DNA of 64,000 nt, taken from positions 62,001-126,000 of the forward strand of contig JAQGDQ010000362.1 of assembly GCA_030141605.1 (NCBI GenBank). The letters are read 5' to 3'. Shown piece after piece: positions 1 to 13,854 of this stretch. Every line of letters starts with the position of its first letter. Within the stretch, counting starts at the first letter, position 1. Made by a program: the position numbers and the translations under genes. Source of the DNA: Tubiluchus corallicola (taxonomy: Eukaryota; Priapulida; Priapulimorpha; Priapulimorphida; Tubiluchidae). The notes under the pieces were generated by a model, which saw nothing but the letters and a program-made list of their open reading frames with translations, did no database searches and had not been told where the DNA came from.

Positions 1-299
1 TGCGTTTGTGACATAGCAGGTGCGCAATAAAATTAATATTATTCTCAAGTACGGGACGCAGAATTATCATAATGGTGCTATTAACATTTGTCAGACTGAA
101 TGATTTGACTAATGTGGCAGCGTATATGTGGAAATTGATTGACGACAAAAAAGATCTATACAAAAATGGCCTTTCAGTGTGATGGATCTTAACTTCTTAC
201 TCAAGTCAAGGATGCAGCAAAGGACGCACGAAATATAAGCCTTATTATTCACAGCATTACGCATGATAGGAATCAGATATTGAAGTGGTGATGACGATT

Positions 300-420
300 A
301 TGACGGTAATGATAATGATGATGATGATGATGATGATGATAATGATGATGATGATGAAGGTGATGATGACGTTGATGACGATAAATATAATGGTGATGAT
401 AATGATGTTTGGAACAGTCA
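300..420. repeat. (GAT)n-rich tract
   Basis: Imperfect run of gat/gac/aat triplets, with the purest part at 315-357. The 65-codon Asp/Asn-rich frame that follows (425-622) is regarded as repeat-derived. Confidence 0.85.
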
Positions 421-685
421 TGGGATGATGACAATGGCGATAATTGTCGGTGACGATAATAATTATGACAATGAGAACGATAATAAAAGCAAGGATAAAG
501 TTGATTGTGACGCCATTAAATTAAATATCAGAATTACTTTTGACATACATGCTGTGTTGTTTCGTGACTATTATATCTTAAAAAAACCAAGTAGGTCTAT
601 TTTATTCTATAAATTATATTAACTATTTAATTATTTGGCAGTCCTCTACTTCAAGTAACTGAGGCCGTATATCAAGTATATACTA

Positions 686-786
686 CAGGGGCGGATACAG
701 GGTTTAGAAAAAGCGTGAGCCCAACGAAAAAGCAGCTAGGGGGTCTGGGGGAGCGCTGTAAGCTCCCCAAGCAGGGTCCGCCATTG
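686..786 (+). repeat. hAT-like terminal fragment (interspersed repeat)
   Basis: GC-rich island beginning CAGGGGCGGATACAGG, which resembles the ends of the hAT-like element at 28294-29137. It contains GGTCTGGGGGAGC and GCTCCCC, a short inverted pair. No matching right end or target duplication was found, so it is probably a truncated copy. Confidence 0.4.
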
Positions 787-2337
787 CATTTTACTGTATT
801 TTAGACCATTTTTCTTGCTATTTCCTCAAGCAAATTCAATATGTTTAAAACTCATTATGTCACCTCAAACTTTTGACTTTTAATTACATATCAATATATT
901 AGTATATAGTGTATATGACGTATATAACTTTTATGTTTTTTGAAAAGTAGAACCTTCGTGCTATGTGAATTTTGCAGGTATTAAATTTTAATAAAGGTAT
1001 TGCTAGAATTTATTCTAGCACTGCTAAAATCTCTGAATGTAAATCTATGAGTGGAATTATGTAAATAATTAAGTATATGAATTGATTAGGCAGATCTGTG
1101 GAAACAGGATAAAAAATTAGCGCAATGCTAAAAATAGATATGAGAATTTTTTGTGATAATTTTAATTTAAACAGGCCATATACAACAACTGCATTTTCAT
1201 TGGTAATTCATTGTTCGACTGTCATAAATGTACAATATGTGACGTAAAGCACACTGCACTATCTGCACCTGAAGTATTTTTTTAAGTAGAGGAACGTAAT
1301 GCCTTTTGGCTTAAACCTCTCCTTACGTCTCTACAGATATCAATAATAATAATTGTATGTTTTGAAGTGTAGATCTTAAATGATGCGGCAATTCTCAAAC
1401 TATAATTACATGCCAAATAAATTTTTCAACTACAATAAGCTATTGAATTTCTGCGGTTTGATAAAAGATTTAACTCAAACGTTAACAATACTTTTTAAAT
1501 TATGATAAAAATCATGATATTTTGCATAGATATTATAATGCCATTATGAAACCTTGATGGGTAGGTTCGCAGCCTGGAGGGTGGTTTTAGCCGAGGTAAA
1601 ACTTATCATTATCAAGTAATTGGAGATTATACTTAACGTGCTGAATGACGCCACAATTAAAATTGCAAAATTTCAATAAAAGCTAATGATTAGCATTTTT
1701 CTGATCTTCCTGCATGATTGAATCGGACCCCTGCCTAACCTAAATTGGGACGAAACGATTGGTACTCATGATGCTTATTTCCTTGCTATTGTGTGCCGAT
1801 TCTCCCACCCGCGACGAGCGTGGGACCCAAGACAAAATGATAGGCTGAGCTAGAAAATTGAAAATCATCGACAATTGAGTTTGATGGGTACTGATGACAA
1901 CTCCGCCCATCTTACTATGTTTGAAGTTGGGAGGTCTAGACACAGGGCAACTGTAAATTATCTTTAGATTTTGACAAATAATAAAATACGGGTAACTTTC
2001 TTATATAGCTTGTCTCATTACTTATAGTTATGGGAATGTCATTTTATTAGGTAATTTACACTCGGTAAAGTAAGACGTTTTCGGTGCCTCAATGATGATA
2101 TGGATCGTCCGTTTCTTCAGTCACGAACACAAGTTATATGCATATGATGGGCAGAGCCGAGATGGAGGTCTAAGGAATCATTAGGTGGCTTATAACTTCC
2201 AAAGAAGCGTCCAAAATTGTGGAATTACCTGGTGTAAAGCCCTCTTGAGACTTATGGGTTCATGAGCCGTTTAGGTCACTATTTTCTAGTAAGTCCTATG
2301 GATGTTGGTCTAAGGCCGGACCCAGTCAGGCTGGACC
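787..2337. other. Intergenic, no feature seen
   Basis: AT-rich. A perfect 8-bp-stem hairpin (GCTAGAAT/ATTCTAGC) sits near 1003-1019. A 67-codon minus frame at 1740-1943 has no support. Confidence 0.6.
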
Positions 2338-2612
2338 AAAGTGACCCAAGTGAATATTACACAGTCGCAAGAACATTACTTTATGACTGCAGTACATTAG
2401 CGGGACTGAAGTGAATATTACATAGACGCAAAAACTGTAGAACATTACTTTATGACTGCAGTACATTAGTGGGACTCAAGTGAATATTACACAGTCGCAG
2501 AAACTGCAGAACATTACTTTGCGACTGCAGCACATTAGTGCGACCCACGTGAATATTACACAGTCGCAACAACTACAGAACATTATTTTATGATTCAGCA
2601 CATTAGTGACAG
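2338..2612. repeat. Minisatellite, about four copies of a 69-bp unit
   Basis: The landmark gtgaatattac recurs at 2350, 2411, 2480 and 2549, giving periods of 61, 69 and 69. The first unit has an 8-base deletion. Each unit carries an acagtcgca segment, an aacattactt segment and a gcacattag-type segment. Copies differ by several substitutions. Confidence 0.88.
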
Positions 2613-2796
2613 GAATACTTCCTCCCTTTGGACGAGAGATATACTCTAAAACAGTATGATGAACAAAACTGCTCAAAACGAGTATTAAACTCCATGTTCA
2701 ACCATCCATTCACTGGTCAGATTCAGTGTTGCAAAACCTTTGGTCAATTATAAGTAGGCAATGGATTTCACAATGCATATTACTGTATTACATATA

Positions 2797-3226
2797 TGGG
2801 GTGGCGCAAAAAAAAGCGTGCCGAAGTTTAAACTAAGATAATGTTAGAAGGAAGTGCCTATATTGCAGTATATTAGCTTTTGGTTGTGAAAGTTACAAGT
2901 TTATAACTTTAATAATACTTTTTAAGTTACAAAGTGAGAAACTGTATCAGCTGTTGGAAGAAACGCCTTCGTCTAGTTTGCATTGAAGGTGATGGGCACA
3001 TACAGAGTACTTGTTGTAAATTTTAACAATGCTGATAGACAATTTTTCCCTCTTTATTTTTCTGACTTATTGTTTTAAAATTTCTATATCCTTGAAAGGA
3101 TGTAAGAAATTGACCTAAAATTTTTGGCATTTATACACAATCGTCTACAACATTTTCAATCGATTCTGTTGTTTTCTTCTTACAATATCGTCATCAAAAC
3201 TTCCGCACATTTTTTGCGCCACCTGA
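2797..3226. mobile_element. Tc1/mariner-like non-autonomous element, 430 bp
   Basis: The left end TGGGGTGGCGCAAAAAA and right end (reverse complement) TCAGGTGGCGCAAAAAA form inverted repeats of about 30 bases that continue into GCGGAAGTTT-like sequence. Both ends are flanked by TA. There is no transposase ORF inside. The internal region is AT-rich. Confidence 0.7.
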
Positions 3227-3293
3227 TATACTGTATATATGGGAATAATGATGTATGCGAATAAATGATATGTATTTTTGATATAATGATACA

Positions 3294-3420
3294 CAACAAC
3301 AACAACAACATCATCATCATCAACAACAACAACAGCAGCAGCAGCAGCAACAACAACAACAACAATAGCAACAACAGCAACAATAACAACAACTACAATA
3401 GCAGCAGCAGCAGTAACAGT

Positions 3421-3506
<86 letters not shown>

Positions 3507-3585
3507 CAACAACAACAGCAACAACAACTACAACAGCAGCAACAACAGCAGTAACAACAATAGCAACAACTACAATAGCAGCAGT

Positions 3586-3635
<50 letters not shown>

Positions 3636-3658
3636 CAACAACAACAACAACAACTACA
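3294..3658. repeat. Compound (AAC)n/(AGC)n trinucleotide tract
   Basis: About 365 bases alternating blocks of caa and cag with occasional cta, starting about 70 bases after the mariner-like element. Open in several frames (poly-Asn/Ser, poly-Leu), but this is a by-product of the repeat, not a gene. Confidence 0.95.
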
Positions 3659-4651
3659 AGAAAAAACAGGTGTTTAGAAGGCCGACTACTTACTGTTCAA
3701 TCAATTCACGCAGTCAAATCTTTGGGAATGGCTTACATAAGTACTTGTATAATTGTACCAATTTAGATTTACTGATGTAGTGATCACGTTCACGTCTGTA
3801 AAATATTGCTAAAAAATAGAAAAAGGCAAGTACTGCCTATTCACTTCTCTTCTTACATTTGTTCTTGACAATTTATTTCCCCTATAATTCAGAGTCAAGT
3901 TTTCTGCTCATGTCTAGTGTATAACTTGTGTAAAACCATGCCTTAGCAACCAAAGGCTTTCAAAGTAAACTGTTGTGCATAAAGGCTAACTTGCGAGTGA
4001 TTAGTGAGTAATGCATTTTGAATATCGTCTGCAAAAAATATGCAAAAAAAGACGATTAGGAATTTAATAGAACTGGTTCTATCAAATAGCACTCAGACAA
4101 ATTTTGTTTGAAACGAATCAGTCCTTTGCATATTATTACGTACTGAATTGAATGTGCGCGGTCATTACGCAATTTACAGTTTTCCTTGCATAAGATGTAA
4201 GGACTGTCTGACTTGTTCTGTTGCGGTTACAAAAGAGAATTTATGTTTGGGAAGTGTTCAAAGACGATTCAAATGAGCAGTACAATAACGCACAATTTAT
4301 AAAGGTTAGACAGCTTCGCAGATCAAGGATCATCCGATTATAACTACTGTGAAAGGCAAATTTCAAGGGGGTAAATGAAACCTCCGAACAAAATTTGAAA
4401 TCTAGGCATCACCGAAAATAACTCATTTTCTTATTTTCTACAAACAGGAAATATGCGCCAGTACTTGTGATCACCTGTTTTGTTTTTGTTTAGCGTTCTT
4501 CTTTAAAATACCACGAATCATTTACTGCTTCAAGATTCATTAAACCTCTTCTTAAATCCTCCCTGATTAAGTTACGTTTACGCAAAATATTAACCAGTCT
4601 TAAAGAACTCTACTGTATTTGCTGGGCGTTTAATGCAGAGGTGCCTGGATG

Positions 4652-5068
4652 TCATCTTTCTATCTCTGCATAATGATTATTTGATTCCGTGCATAATAAG
4701 ATTTTGTATAAGCCAGCGCTCTTGTTCGAACACAGTAGCTTCTTGTTACTCAAATACTCAAGTACCTGTTTGCATTTAACCAAGGAATCTAGTATTTTAT
4801 TATTACTGCTGGCTATCACAATACAAGGATAGTTCATATAGCTTAAATCACAAAATAGTGACAGTTGCATGCGATTCCGCAGGTACACCTCACTGCACGC
4901 ATAGGAGCTTAAAATATGCCCTCCGGGTGGCGGTTTAAGAAAACCAAAATATTTTCTGTTTGTGTGAATAATTTGTTGCCCAGATTTGTTTGCAGAGTTG
5001 GCCCGGCAGCCAGCTTTTTCCATGAACGTGTGCACAATGTTATAGATAGTGATACACCCTTTAGGCAA
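4652..5068 (-). CDS. Unrecognised ORF, 138 codons
   Basis: The longest non-repetitive open frame in the window. It sits in a locally GC-richer island, and the frame begins after a TAA near 5083; the first in-frame ATG gives HTFMEKAGCRANSA-type text. It is rich in Cys, Lys and Asn. An overlapping open frame exists on the + strand at 4916-5149. Nothing recognised and no splice context that compels; length alone is only weakly unexpected for 64 kb of AT-rich DNA. Confidence 0.22.
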   Translation of the reverse strand: MPKGCITIYNIVHTFMEKAGCRANSANKSGQQIIHTNRKYFGFLKPPPGGHILSSYACSEVYLRNRMQLSLFCDLSYMNYPCIVIASSNNKILDSLVKCKQVLEYLSNKKLLCSNKSAGLYKILLCTESNNHYAEIER

Positions 5069-5149
5069 TATGGTAGTTTTTTACGGAAGGCTTCATTGAA
5101 TCAAGTTGGTATAAACTTACGGTTTCATGTCTACTGTATCTATCAGTAG

Positions 5150-8100
5150 GAAAAATAAGTCCAAGAATTTCTTCAAACAAATTAAAAATGTGGAAAATCA
5201 AATTAAGAAAACATAATTATGTGTATGCTTTTTCGGCATTTTCTTCAGTAATTAACTAAATAAAAATTTGAAGCTGATTTTTGTTTTACCGACACAAAAC
5301 AGTTGAACGCCTCCAAAAATTCTATTTAGAACTGAATAAAGATAAAGCACGTCATCGTCAATATATAATGTTATCAACACTTTTCAAGAAAGTAGTGCCT
5401 ATGTCGCAGTTTTTGAGCTAGTCCTTTGTGTGAAACAGTTTATGTTGCTACGGCAACGGAAAATCTGACCCTAGCACTGATTAAACTGCGAGTTGTTCAT
5501 GTGTTTTTTATCCAGCAGAAATTCGGTGCATGCCCTAAGAATAATAAAGCGTGGTACCGCATAAGTATGAATGGCCCTTATTAGTACGTCGGATTCAATT
5601 TTATCTTCAAGGACGGATTTTATGCAAAAGTATTTTTGGAAGCGAAATAAAAAGATGTAAAATAAATTAATCAATTATGAGCTAACATGTATTAGCTTTA
5701 GGTCAAGTTTTATCAGATATTAATCATTACAGTCTTCCCCCAGTGTAATCATTACTGTTTATGGCCTGGCTCCTTCTTGTTTCAATTTAATTATGACAAT
5801 ATTAAGGCACAAAAGAAATACGCTGGGTTCTATTCAACATTAAGCCTACTTTACGACCCATATTTTTTCTAAGAATATTTTAAATTCAATTAAAAAGAAT
5901 TTTATTAACCATCCATATGTTACACGCTGTGATGTCATCTGCTTATATTATAATAACTTTCAAGACTTTATGACGTCTATGCGTTGGCCATATGGTTGAA
6001 CTTGATAAGTACCACCCCAAGGCGATAGTGTGATCACCTGACTACTGTTGACATGACATTTTTTCTGTTGTGTGATTTACAGTCCACGAACAGCTTTTTT
6101 CTGGCTCATTTCACATTAAAAAGTCCTATCACAATACGGAACGGTACGCTTAATGGATTAAGTGCTAATTATTCGCGGGCCAATACAAGCTGTAAAGCGC
6201 TAGAGGATTTTTCCACCTGGCACTAGCCAATTGCATAAGAGAGGATTCTTTTCCACAGATAACTGTAGGCCTATGTTGATGTAATGATAACAGATCAACT
6301 TTTTTTGCAAAATTAATACTTTTCTTTCGTTTAATTTTATAAACACATTCATTCCACAAACAGTTGAAATTCGTGACATCGGAATCACGTAATTTTTATA
6401 GTTAATATAAATTTTAAAACCCAGAAAGCCCATCTTGACTAAAACTTTAATACAAACAGTCTAATAAGGCACACTTTGATGTCCAATAGCAATAATTCTT
6501 CGTTGGTTTGAAAACAGTGATACAAATTATATTTCTAGTACACCTTTGTGCTACACCATGCAGGTTTTGGCGTGCATTTAAGGGAAATGCGAATACTCTA
6601 CCACTAGACTAATCCGACAGATCAGACATTATCGTTACTGATGGGTGCAACACAATTTTATTACAAGATCAAGATCACGTCTTACTAAGGTTTCTTGTAC
6701 GTAGTTTACTCAGGTCTTGTAGGAACCAACCAACCAACACGAGTCAAGGACATTGCATGTTTTTCCATAACGTGCGTCTGTTATACAAGATTTCTGTGGT
6801 TTTCTGTCTTGAGAAATGACATCGCATCCATCATTTTCGATAAGGGCGTAACAGTGACAGCGTTACGATGCAGAAGGCCAAAATGTTGAAGGAACATTAC
6901 TGGAATAGAAAGGGGTGTGTGGAGCTAAAACAATCAAACCCCTGGACAACACTGATACTCTGTGTATTGCGAATATAACGCTCGAGGCTGATAATTCGGT
7001 AATCATTGAGGATTCTCAGCTCAATAATTAAAAAAGTTATCAAATTTTGCAAGCTAAAATAGCGTAGACAATAACTGGTTGGGGTGGAACCGTAACTTAT
7101 CTCATTTTCAATACTAATCCTCGAACATTCCATGGGCTAGACCAGATATCGGTACCATCTCGAACGACAAATTCTAATTGCCAATTTTTATTCCTAAATC
7201 ATAACTTTATTACATTTTTTATATAATGGACCTTACCAAACAGTAGTTTATTATTGGTACGGGCCCACTTCTAGGACCCCGAAAGCCATATTAGGACAAA
7301 TTTTTGCATAACAAGGAAGAGGATGGCTACGCAGGATTGCAACAATGTAGGTATTAAATGTTTACTTTTGTATAATATTTCGCTACGGGCCATTGTAATG
7401 AGCTACCTAGTAGTAGAAAAAAAATTGAATGGCGCAAACAAGGTGTACTATCTTAAGTTTCAAAATGTATTTACGGAGACCCTGTTTATTTTTCTTAGGT
7501 TAGTTTTTTCTACTAAACGTTTTTGGCCGACTTCCTACTAACTAAAGTATGCTATTCTTGACATTGTTTATAAAATGTTATAAACCCAATAATCCCAATA
7601 ATAAAGTGGGGCAACAGATGGTAAACCAGATTTTGTGAAGGCACACCTGAAAAACCATGTTTACTTAAATAATTTGATATTTAAATAAAAAGTTGTTTAA
7701 TTTCATTACGCTCCAATACAGCGCAAATTAAAGTGGTCCTTTGTCGGTCGCGGTCTCTTAACCCGTAGTCTTTTATCCGGTGGTCCATTTACCGTCCTCC
7801 TGCATCATTACCTTGCAGTCTTGACAAAGCTAGACACTTAAAATCTTGCCGTTCGTTTGCAGACAAATATTTTTAATATTGTTACTATGCGCAGTTTTTA
7901 CAAAATTCGTGACTTTTTTGGTTATACGCGTCAAAAGGAGTCCCACAGCCAGACTAATTTTCATTACAGACATATTGTGCTTAATGTATCAAATGTGTTT
8001 TCGGATGCATTAGAACTTGCAGATTTATTTTATTATAATTCCCTTTCTAATACCACGCAGTGAATTTAAACTAGTTGCATAAGAGTACGTGCCTATGCAA

Positions 8101-9826
8101 ACTTTTACATTCTTGTGCGTTAATTTTTTCTTAATAGTTCTATTGGTCTTTGAACCACTACCTATAGAACTTTTATTTTTAACTCTGAGAAAAACTATAT
8201 TGTCGTGAGAAAAGTCTATTAATCCAGTGTGCCTACAGGCACTGCCGTCACATTACAAGCCTATATAGTACATTATGCACCACAAATTTTTTGACTTATT
8301 GTAATCATGATGTGAAAGTTAGAGCACGTAGGTTTTGCTTTTATGTACGTATACGAATATATGCCTGGATTGGAGCACTTCTATGGACTACGTGTGCCTA
8401 TGGGCATTACCTAACAATTTGTTCGAAAATGGGGAAACGTGTGTCCAATTTACGGTCATTGACTGCCCAGCAAATGCCCCGAGTTTGAAAACTAATGAGA
8501 GTCGTTATTAGTTGAATCATCATAAAATGGTTTCAAAATGGCGTATTAAACACGTTTATCTCTTCTCCACAAGTGAGCAACATCAATTACTTGCGATATT
8601 ATGTAATAAATTTCATTATTGTTCAAAGGAAGTAAAAAGTATCTTGTTCAAATCGTATTGCAGTGGAATTTATTGTAGCAGCATATGGATATCCTATATG
8701 CGATATATTATTGCGAAACTCAGATCGGCGTATATTGTTGATTTTATAAAATTTTTAAGCATCACGAAGAGCGTCACGAGAGTGTCTTATTATTATGTGC
8801 ACATAATAATGCTCCACACTTAAGAGTATTAACGAGGAAAAGCTGCTATAGTTTAGGAAATCGCATTCTTGCAAGTTAAAATGACATTTTAGTTTGCGGT
8901 TGTACAAACTCTGTTTTATTTGAGTCTGCATTTTTTAATAACTAGCGAAACATATTATGTGATATATTAAGTTTGATTTATTTATAAATTATTTTAAGTT
9001 GTAAATTTTTAGGGAAGGTATTTTTAACATGTATTTTAGATTTTTTAGTAATTTTAATCTGTTTTATCAATAATGTTTATGCATTAAATTATGTACTAAA
9101 TAGCCTACATGGCTGTCTGCCTGCCTGTCCCTCTCAGCAGTTACATGCTTATGTGCTCGTTTGTTTTGCTACATTATTCTGAACGTTTGTTGTATTTTGC
9201 TTACAAAGTTTCAGTAATAGCACCAATGAAAAATGAGTGAAATGAAAAATTACATAAGAAGAACGTAATCTTGGTATTTAACATTAATTTACTGAATTAT
9301 ATTTATTACTAGAGTTATTAATCACATTTTAAAGAATAAGAATTTGCCATTTGAAGTTTCTCACGCTCTCAAAACCTAAAGTGCAATTCCAGTGCTTTAG
9401 TTGTAATCTGTTATTTTCAAATAAAACTACCAATACGATTTTGTTGTTTGCTGTTTGTTGGTGTCATTTCAGGGCGTTTATAATACATGTACATTACACA
9501 GTGGTTTGCCATGATCTTAATAACGTTTCGCCATTGGGTGCAATACAGGATATAACACTATTGCTAAGAGATTGTTAACACGCTATGATGAATGTCTTCT
9601 TCACCTGACTGATTAAAACTTACAATAAAAGGTTGACTTGCTTCTCCAGCCAATGTTCCTTGAAGGCAGACACCTGCAATGCAATGTTTGCCCTCGGGTT
9701 AGGCCTTGGTCACAGACACGACATTTGACTATACAAAATTTCCCGGGTTAGACATATATTTGCAGCGTAAACATGCCTACCTGTCAACTCTCTCTAGTAA
9801 AAGATATGTCTACATATCTTCTACAG
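5150..9826. other. Intergenic, nothing convincing
   Basis: Only short AT-rich frames below 105 codons, without splice or domain support. Confidence 0.6.
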
Positions 9827-9917
9827 GGCCAAGATCACAGACTGTTTTCCCTAATGACAGGTGTCGCTTGACAAATGTCACAGGAGAAATTGGAGAAAAA
9901 TTGGCTTGTAATTATAG
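9827..9917 (+). CDS. Possible short internal exon
   Basis: Flanked by an acceptor catatcttctacag and a donor gtaaag. The open frame reads PRSQTVFPNDRCRLTNV, then GEIGEKLACNYR. The composition is protein-like, but no neighbouring exons were identified and intron phases (1 and 2) do not pair with anything seen. Weak. Confidence 0.18.
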
Positions 9918-10238
9918 GTAAAGCACAGGGTTAAGTTCCCACTAGCAATTCTACTTTCCTCTGTCGGCTCTACTCAAGGTGTGATTTTACGTTGCGACCG
10001 CTAATTTAAAAAACCAAACGAGTTGCTTACAATTTTATTGCATGGACAAATGGAACCACCTGAGCCTCCCATGCTTATCCCAATTTCCTTTGCAAATGTT
10101 TTTACGATGTGTTTTGTTCAATTACAGAAAATTCATGTGTTCAGCAATGCCAAGTACCTAAATATAGGCATTTCTTTTAATTTTGTGTCAAACTATTTGC
10201 ACTGGCTTAAACCTGGCCCAACCTGATTTAATCATTTT

Positions 10239-10575
10239 TTGTCTAGAAGTCCATCCTCGGGAAGCTTTACAAGACTTATTTGTGGAATTCTTTTTATTCA
10301 TTTTAATCTCTCTTTCCACCCCATTTCTCTCTTTGCCCCTTTTCTGCAGTTTTTCTCTTTCTGTTTTAGATCTTCGTCCTTATTTTTCTTTCACCTTCTA
10401 ATTTTCACACTTTCTCTCCTTCTTTTTTCTTTCTCCTTCCTCCCGTTCTCTTTTTTCTCTCTTTCCGCTTTCTCTTTCTCTCTCTCTCACTCTCTCATGT
10501 AAATTTAATTTTACTTATGCTAATGTTGTACCTGCAAATAGAGATTTTTTATTAATAAAGATTTTAAATAAATAA
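10239..10575 (+). mobile_element. Possible LINE 3' end
   Basis: A pyrimidine-rich stretch (10300-10500) leads into an AT-rich 3' sequence, attaataaagattttaaata, and a run of (AAATA)/(AAAT) repeats at 10560-10580. This layout resembles 3' ends of non-LTR elements, but no RT motif remains. Confidence 0.3.
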
Positions 10576-11931
10576 ATAAAATATTTCTCTGTCTCTCTCT
10601 GTCTGTTGTTCAAACTAAGGTTAATGAGAAGAAAATGTAATAAAACGAATCTTATTTACAAATTGTTGTGTGAGAACTGTGACTTAGATTCAACTGCCTA
10701 ATGCCTAATTAATTTCCAATTTAGTAATTCGCAAAATGATAAGTAGCTTTTCCCTGAATATGAGCCATATGATTATTTATTTGAGAAGTCTTCACGCTGA
10801 ATTTAACACCGAAACTTTTACGATAATAATTACATTAAATCTGAATGTATATATAAGAACTATTTATACTTAACTTAGCATCTTTATATATAAATACAAC
10901 CCTGCCTGCGCACCCGTCCCTTTCTTCTTTGAAATATGATTTAATAATTGATTTTCTGCTTAAACCTGAACGTGCCTCAGTACTTAGCAATCAAAAACTA
11001 TTAATAATGGTATGCATAAAGTTAAAACTAAAGTTTCGTCCAGATTAAATTTTGCTCGAAAATTGTTTATGTGGCAGAGAAACCGATCAAACCCCAAAAT
11101 GGTCTATTGTATAAAACCCAAGTAATGGCTATGGTTTTAACCGAACGCGTAGGCTCGGAGTGTCATTGTCCTCTTTTCCACAACTTTTTTTTAAAAAATC
11201 CATCCTAATGTGCGCAAGCTATTCGTAAAAAATCAGAATTTAAACAACGCGTATAAAGTGATTTTGTGGCAGGAAATTTGATCGAAGTTTATTCAAGCTG
11301 CCTAAGAAAAAGTTGCATAAAAGAAGCAAGGAAAATCTTTGTTGATTTAATTTAAATATGCACACCATGACTTGATGTCTGAAAACATCAGTATTTTCAT
11401 ATATAAGTTGTAATAACCGTTTAATATTAATAACAATCGTGTAAAAGGTACAAGGTTCAACGCATTGTGGTGTTAGACTTGAATTGTTCATTGTGATTGT
11501 TTATTAATATTCCGAACATGAGTGGCATCAAAAGTTTCCCCTACTTCACTCTTCAATGTCTTACCAGTCAACAATGTTATTCAATTTCAATGCCAAGTGT
11601 ATGCAGTCGGTGGGAGGGAAGCTACTCCTGTGTGACTTGTTTGTTTTGCACAAACCAAAACTTTTTTATAAGATGATTTTTTTCGCCTTACTTTGACACC
11701 TGCCAGTAGGCGAACATTATAGGCTACAACAGCTTATATTCATATTAGTTATTTAGGTACCGCTGATCATTATTACAAACATACATTGTGTATGCACATT
11801 TGGTGCATTCGAAGGTGGTTCCTATTCAACATAGATATGATATGCGAATAGGCTTGTTGGATATAGATACTAACCTAGCACGCGTCAAAAATTGTTGACC
11901 AAGTCTAAATCATACACTTGAAACAGTGAGT

Positions 11932-12396
11932 TTAACCCTTTCAGTTCCAAATTATTTTTTAATAAGAAACATTTTTTTGGCTTGGTACTTTTGTTCAGTA
12001 TGTCCGTCTTGTTTACACATAATAAATATTTTTTCTACCTGTGCCCGTATGCTAAATAAAGCCTGTATCCCACGGGATACATTGGGATTCAATGGAAGCA
12101 TAAAATGTGCTGCATTTTGCAACTGCTGACAATATTTTAAAGTATTTAAGACATTTAGTATGCACGCTATGCTGATCTGTACAAAGTCGTCTCTAAAGTA
12201 CTGTACCTTGCGCAGTTTTTTATGCTATGTAGATTTCTAGTTTGCCATTTTATCACCATTTTTAGTCTATTGTTATTGGCTTAAATCAATATAACTATTA
12301 ACAGATCAAATAACTGTCAGTTTTAAAATTTTATTAATTCTAAAGGCAAAAAATATTTTCGTATCCCACGGGATACAACGGGTATGAAAGGGTTAA
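11932..12396. mobile_element. piggyBac-like non-autonomous element (457 bp plus TTAA on each side)
   Basis: TTAA at 11932-11935 is followed by CCCTTTCA; the far end is TGAAAGGG followed by TTAA at 12393-12396. TTAA target duplication with a CCCTTT terminus is the piggyBac hallmark. The near-palindrome GTATCCCACGGGATAC occurs twice inside, at 12065-12080 and 12361-12376 (subterminal). No transposase. Confidence 0.72.
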
Positions 12397-12752
12397 TGAA
12401 CGAATTTATGATTGTTTCTTCAGAGTTTCTTCCATATAATAGTTAAAAACATAGAACGTAAAGAAAATAGTAATATGCGAAAATAAATAAAACATATTTC
12501 TATGTACAATTAAACACAATCATACACGGTCACCCTTTCTTCCAACATTCTCTTACATTTACATTAAGTAAAATGACAGCAAGTAAAAGTATTACTAAAA
12601 GCGTTATCCATTTATTACGTATGTAATAAATTGTCTGCAAGAAAAGTTAAACTAAAAATCACGTTGGTCCGATTGATACATAAAAAATTTAGACTTAAAG
12701 CCTTAAAAGGCATTGAAGGAATGGAATGGATAGTTGACGCGTGACATGCACC

Positions 12753-13064
<312 letters not shown>

Positions 13065-13091
13065 CATGCACCATAAGTAATCCTTGCTAGT

Positions 13092-13467
<376 letters not shown>

Positions 13468-13854
13468 GAGTTAAGTCTTATGTAATGCAGATAGAGCAAT
13501 ATGTTCTCCAGCACGGGACGTTTTTACAGCGCCACGCTAGTTTAAGTTTAATTTGTGTTTTGCTACTTTTTAAAATTCTCAAAGCACAAACCAGTTTAAT
13601 GCCACACAGTCAACAGAATTGTCCAATATCACAACCCAGATCGCAAACATACAAAAAATTGCCCAGAAATCAGTTTTTAGAAGGCTGACTCACCCCTGAG
13701 GATTAAACTCTTTCTCGTCCTTCTACTGCGCGGTTGCACTTATCAAGGATTAATGTCAACTACTGATACATCATTGTGATCCGACCTTCCTGTTCTGTTT
13801 AACCTTAGCTCAGTGTTCTCAACCTAGTTTTTCCATAGAGTGGATAGTAGCAAC

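Noticed and set aside
3180-3780. Long poly-Leu, poly-Asn/Ser frames
   Set aside because: Produced entirely by the AAC/AGC trinucleotide tract; no flanking gene structure.
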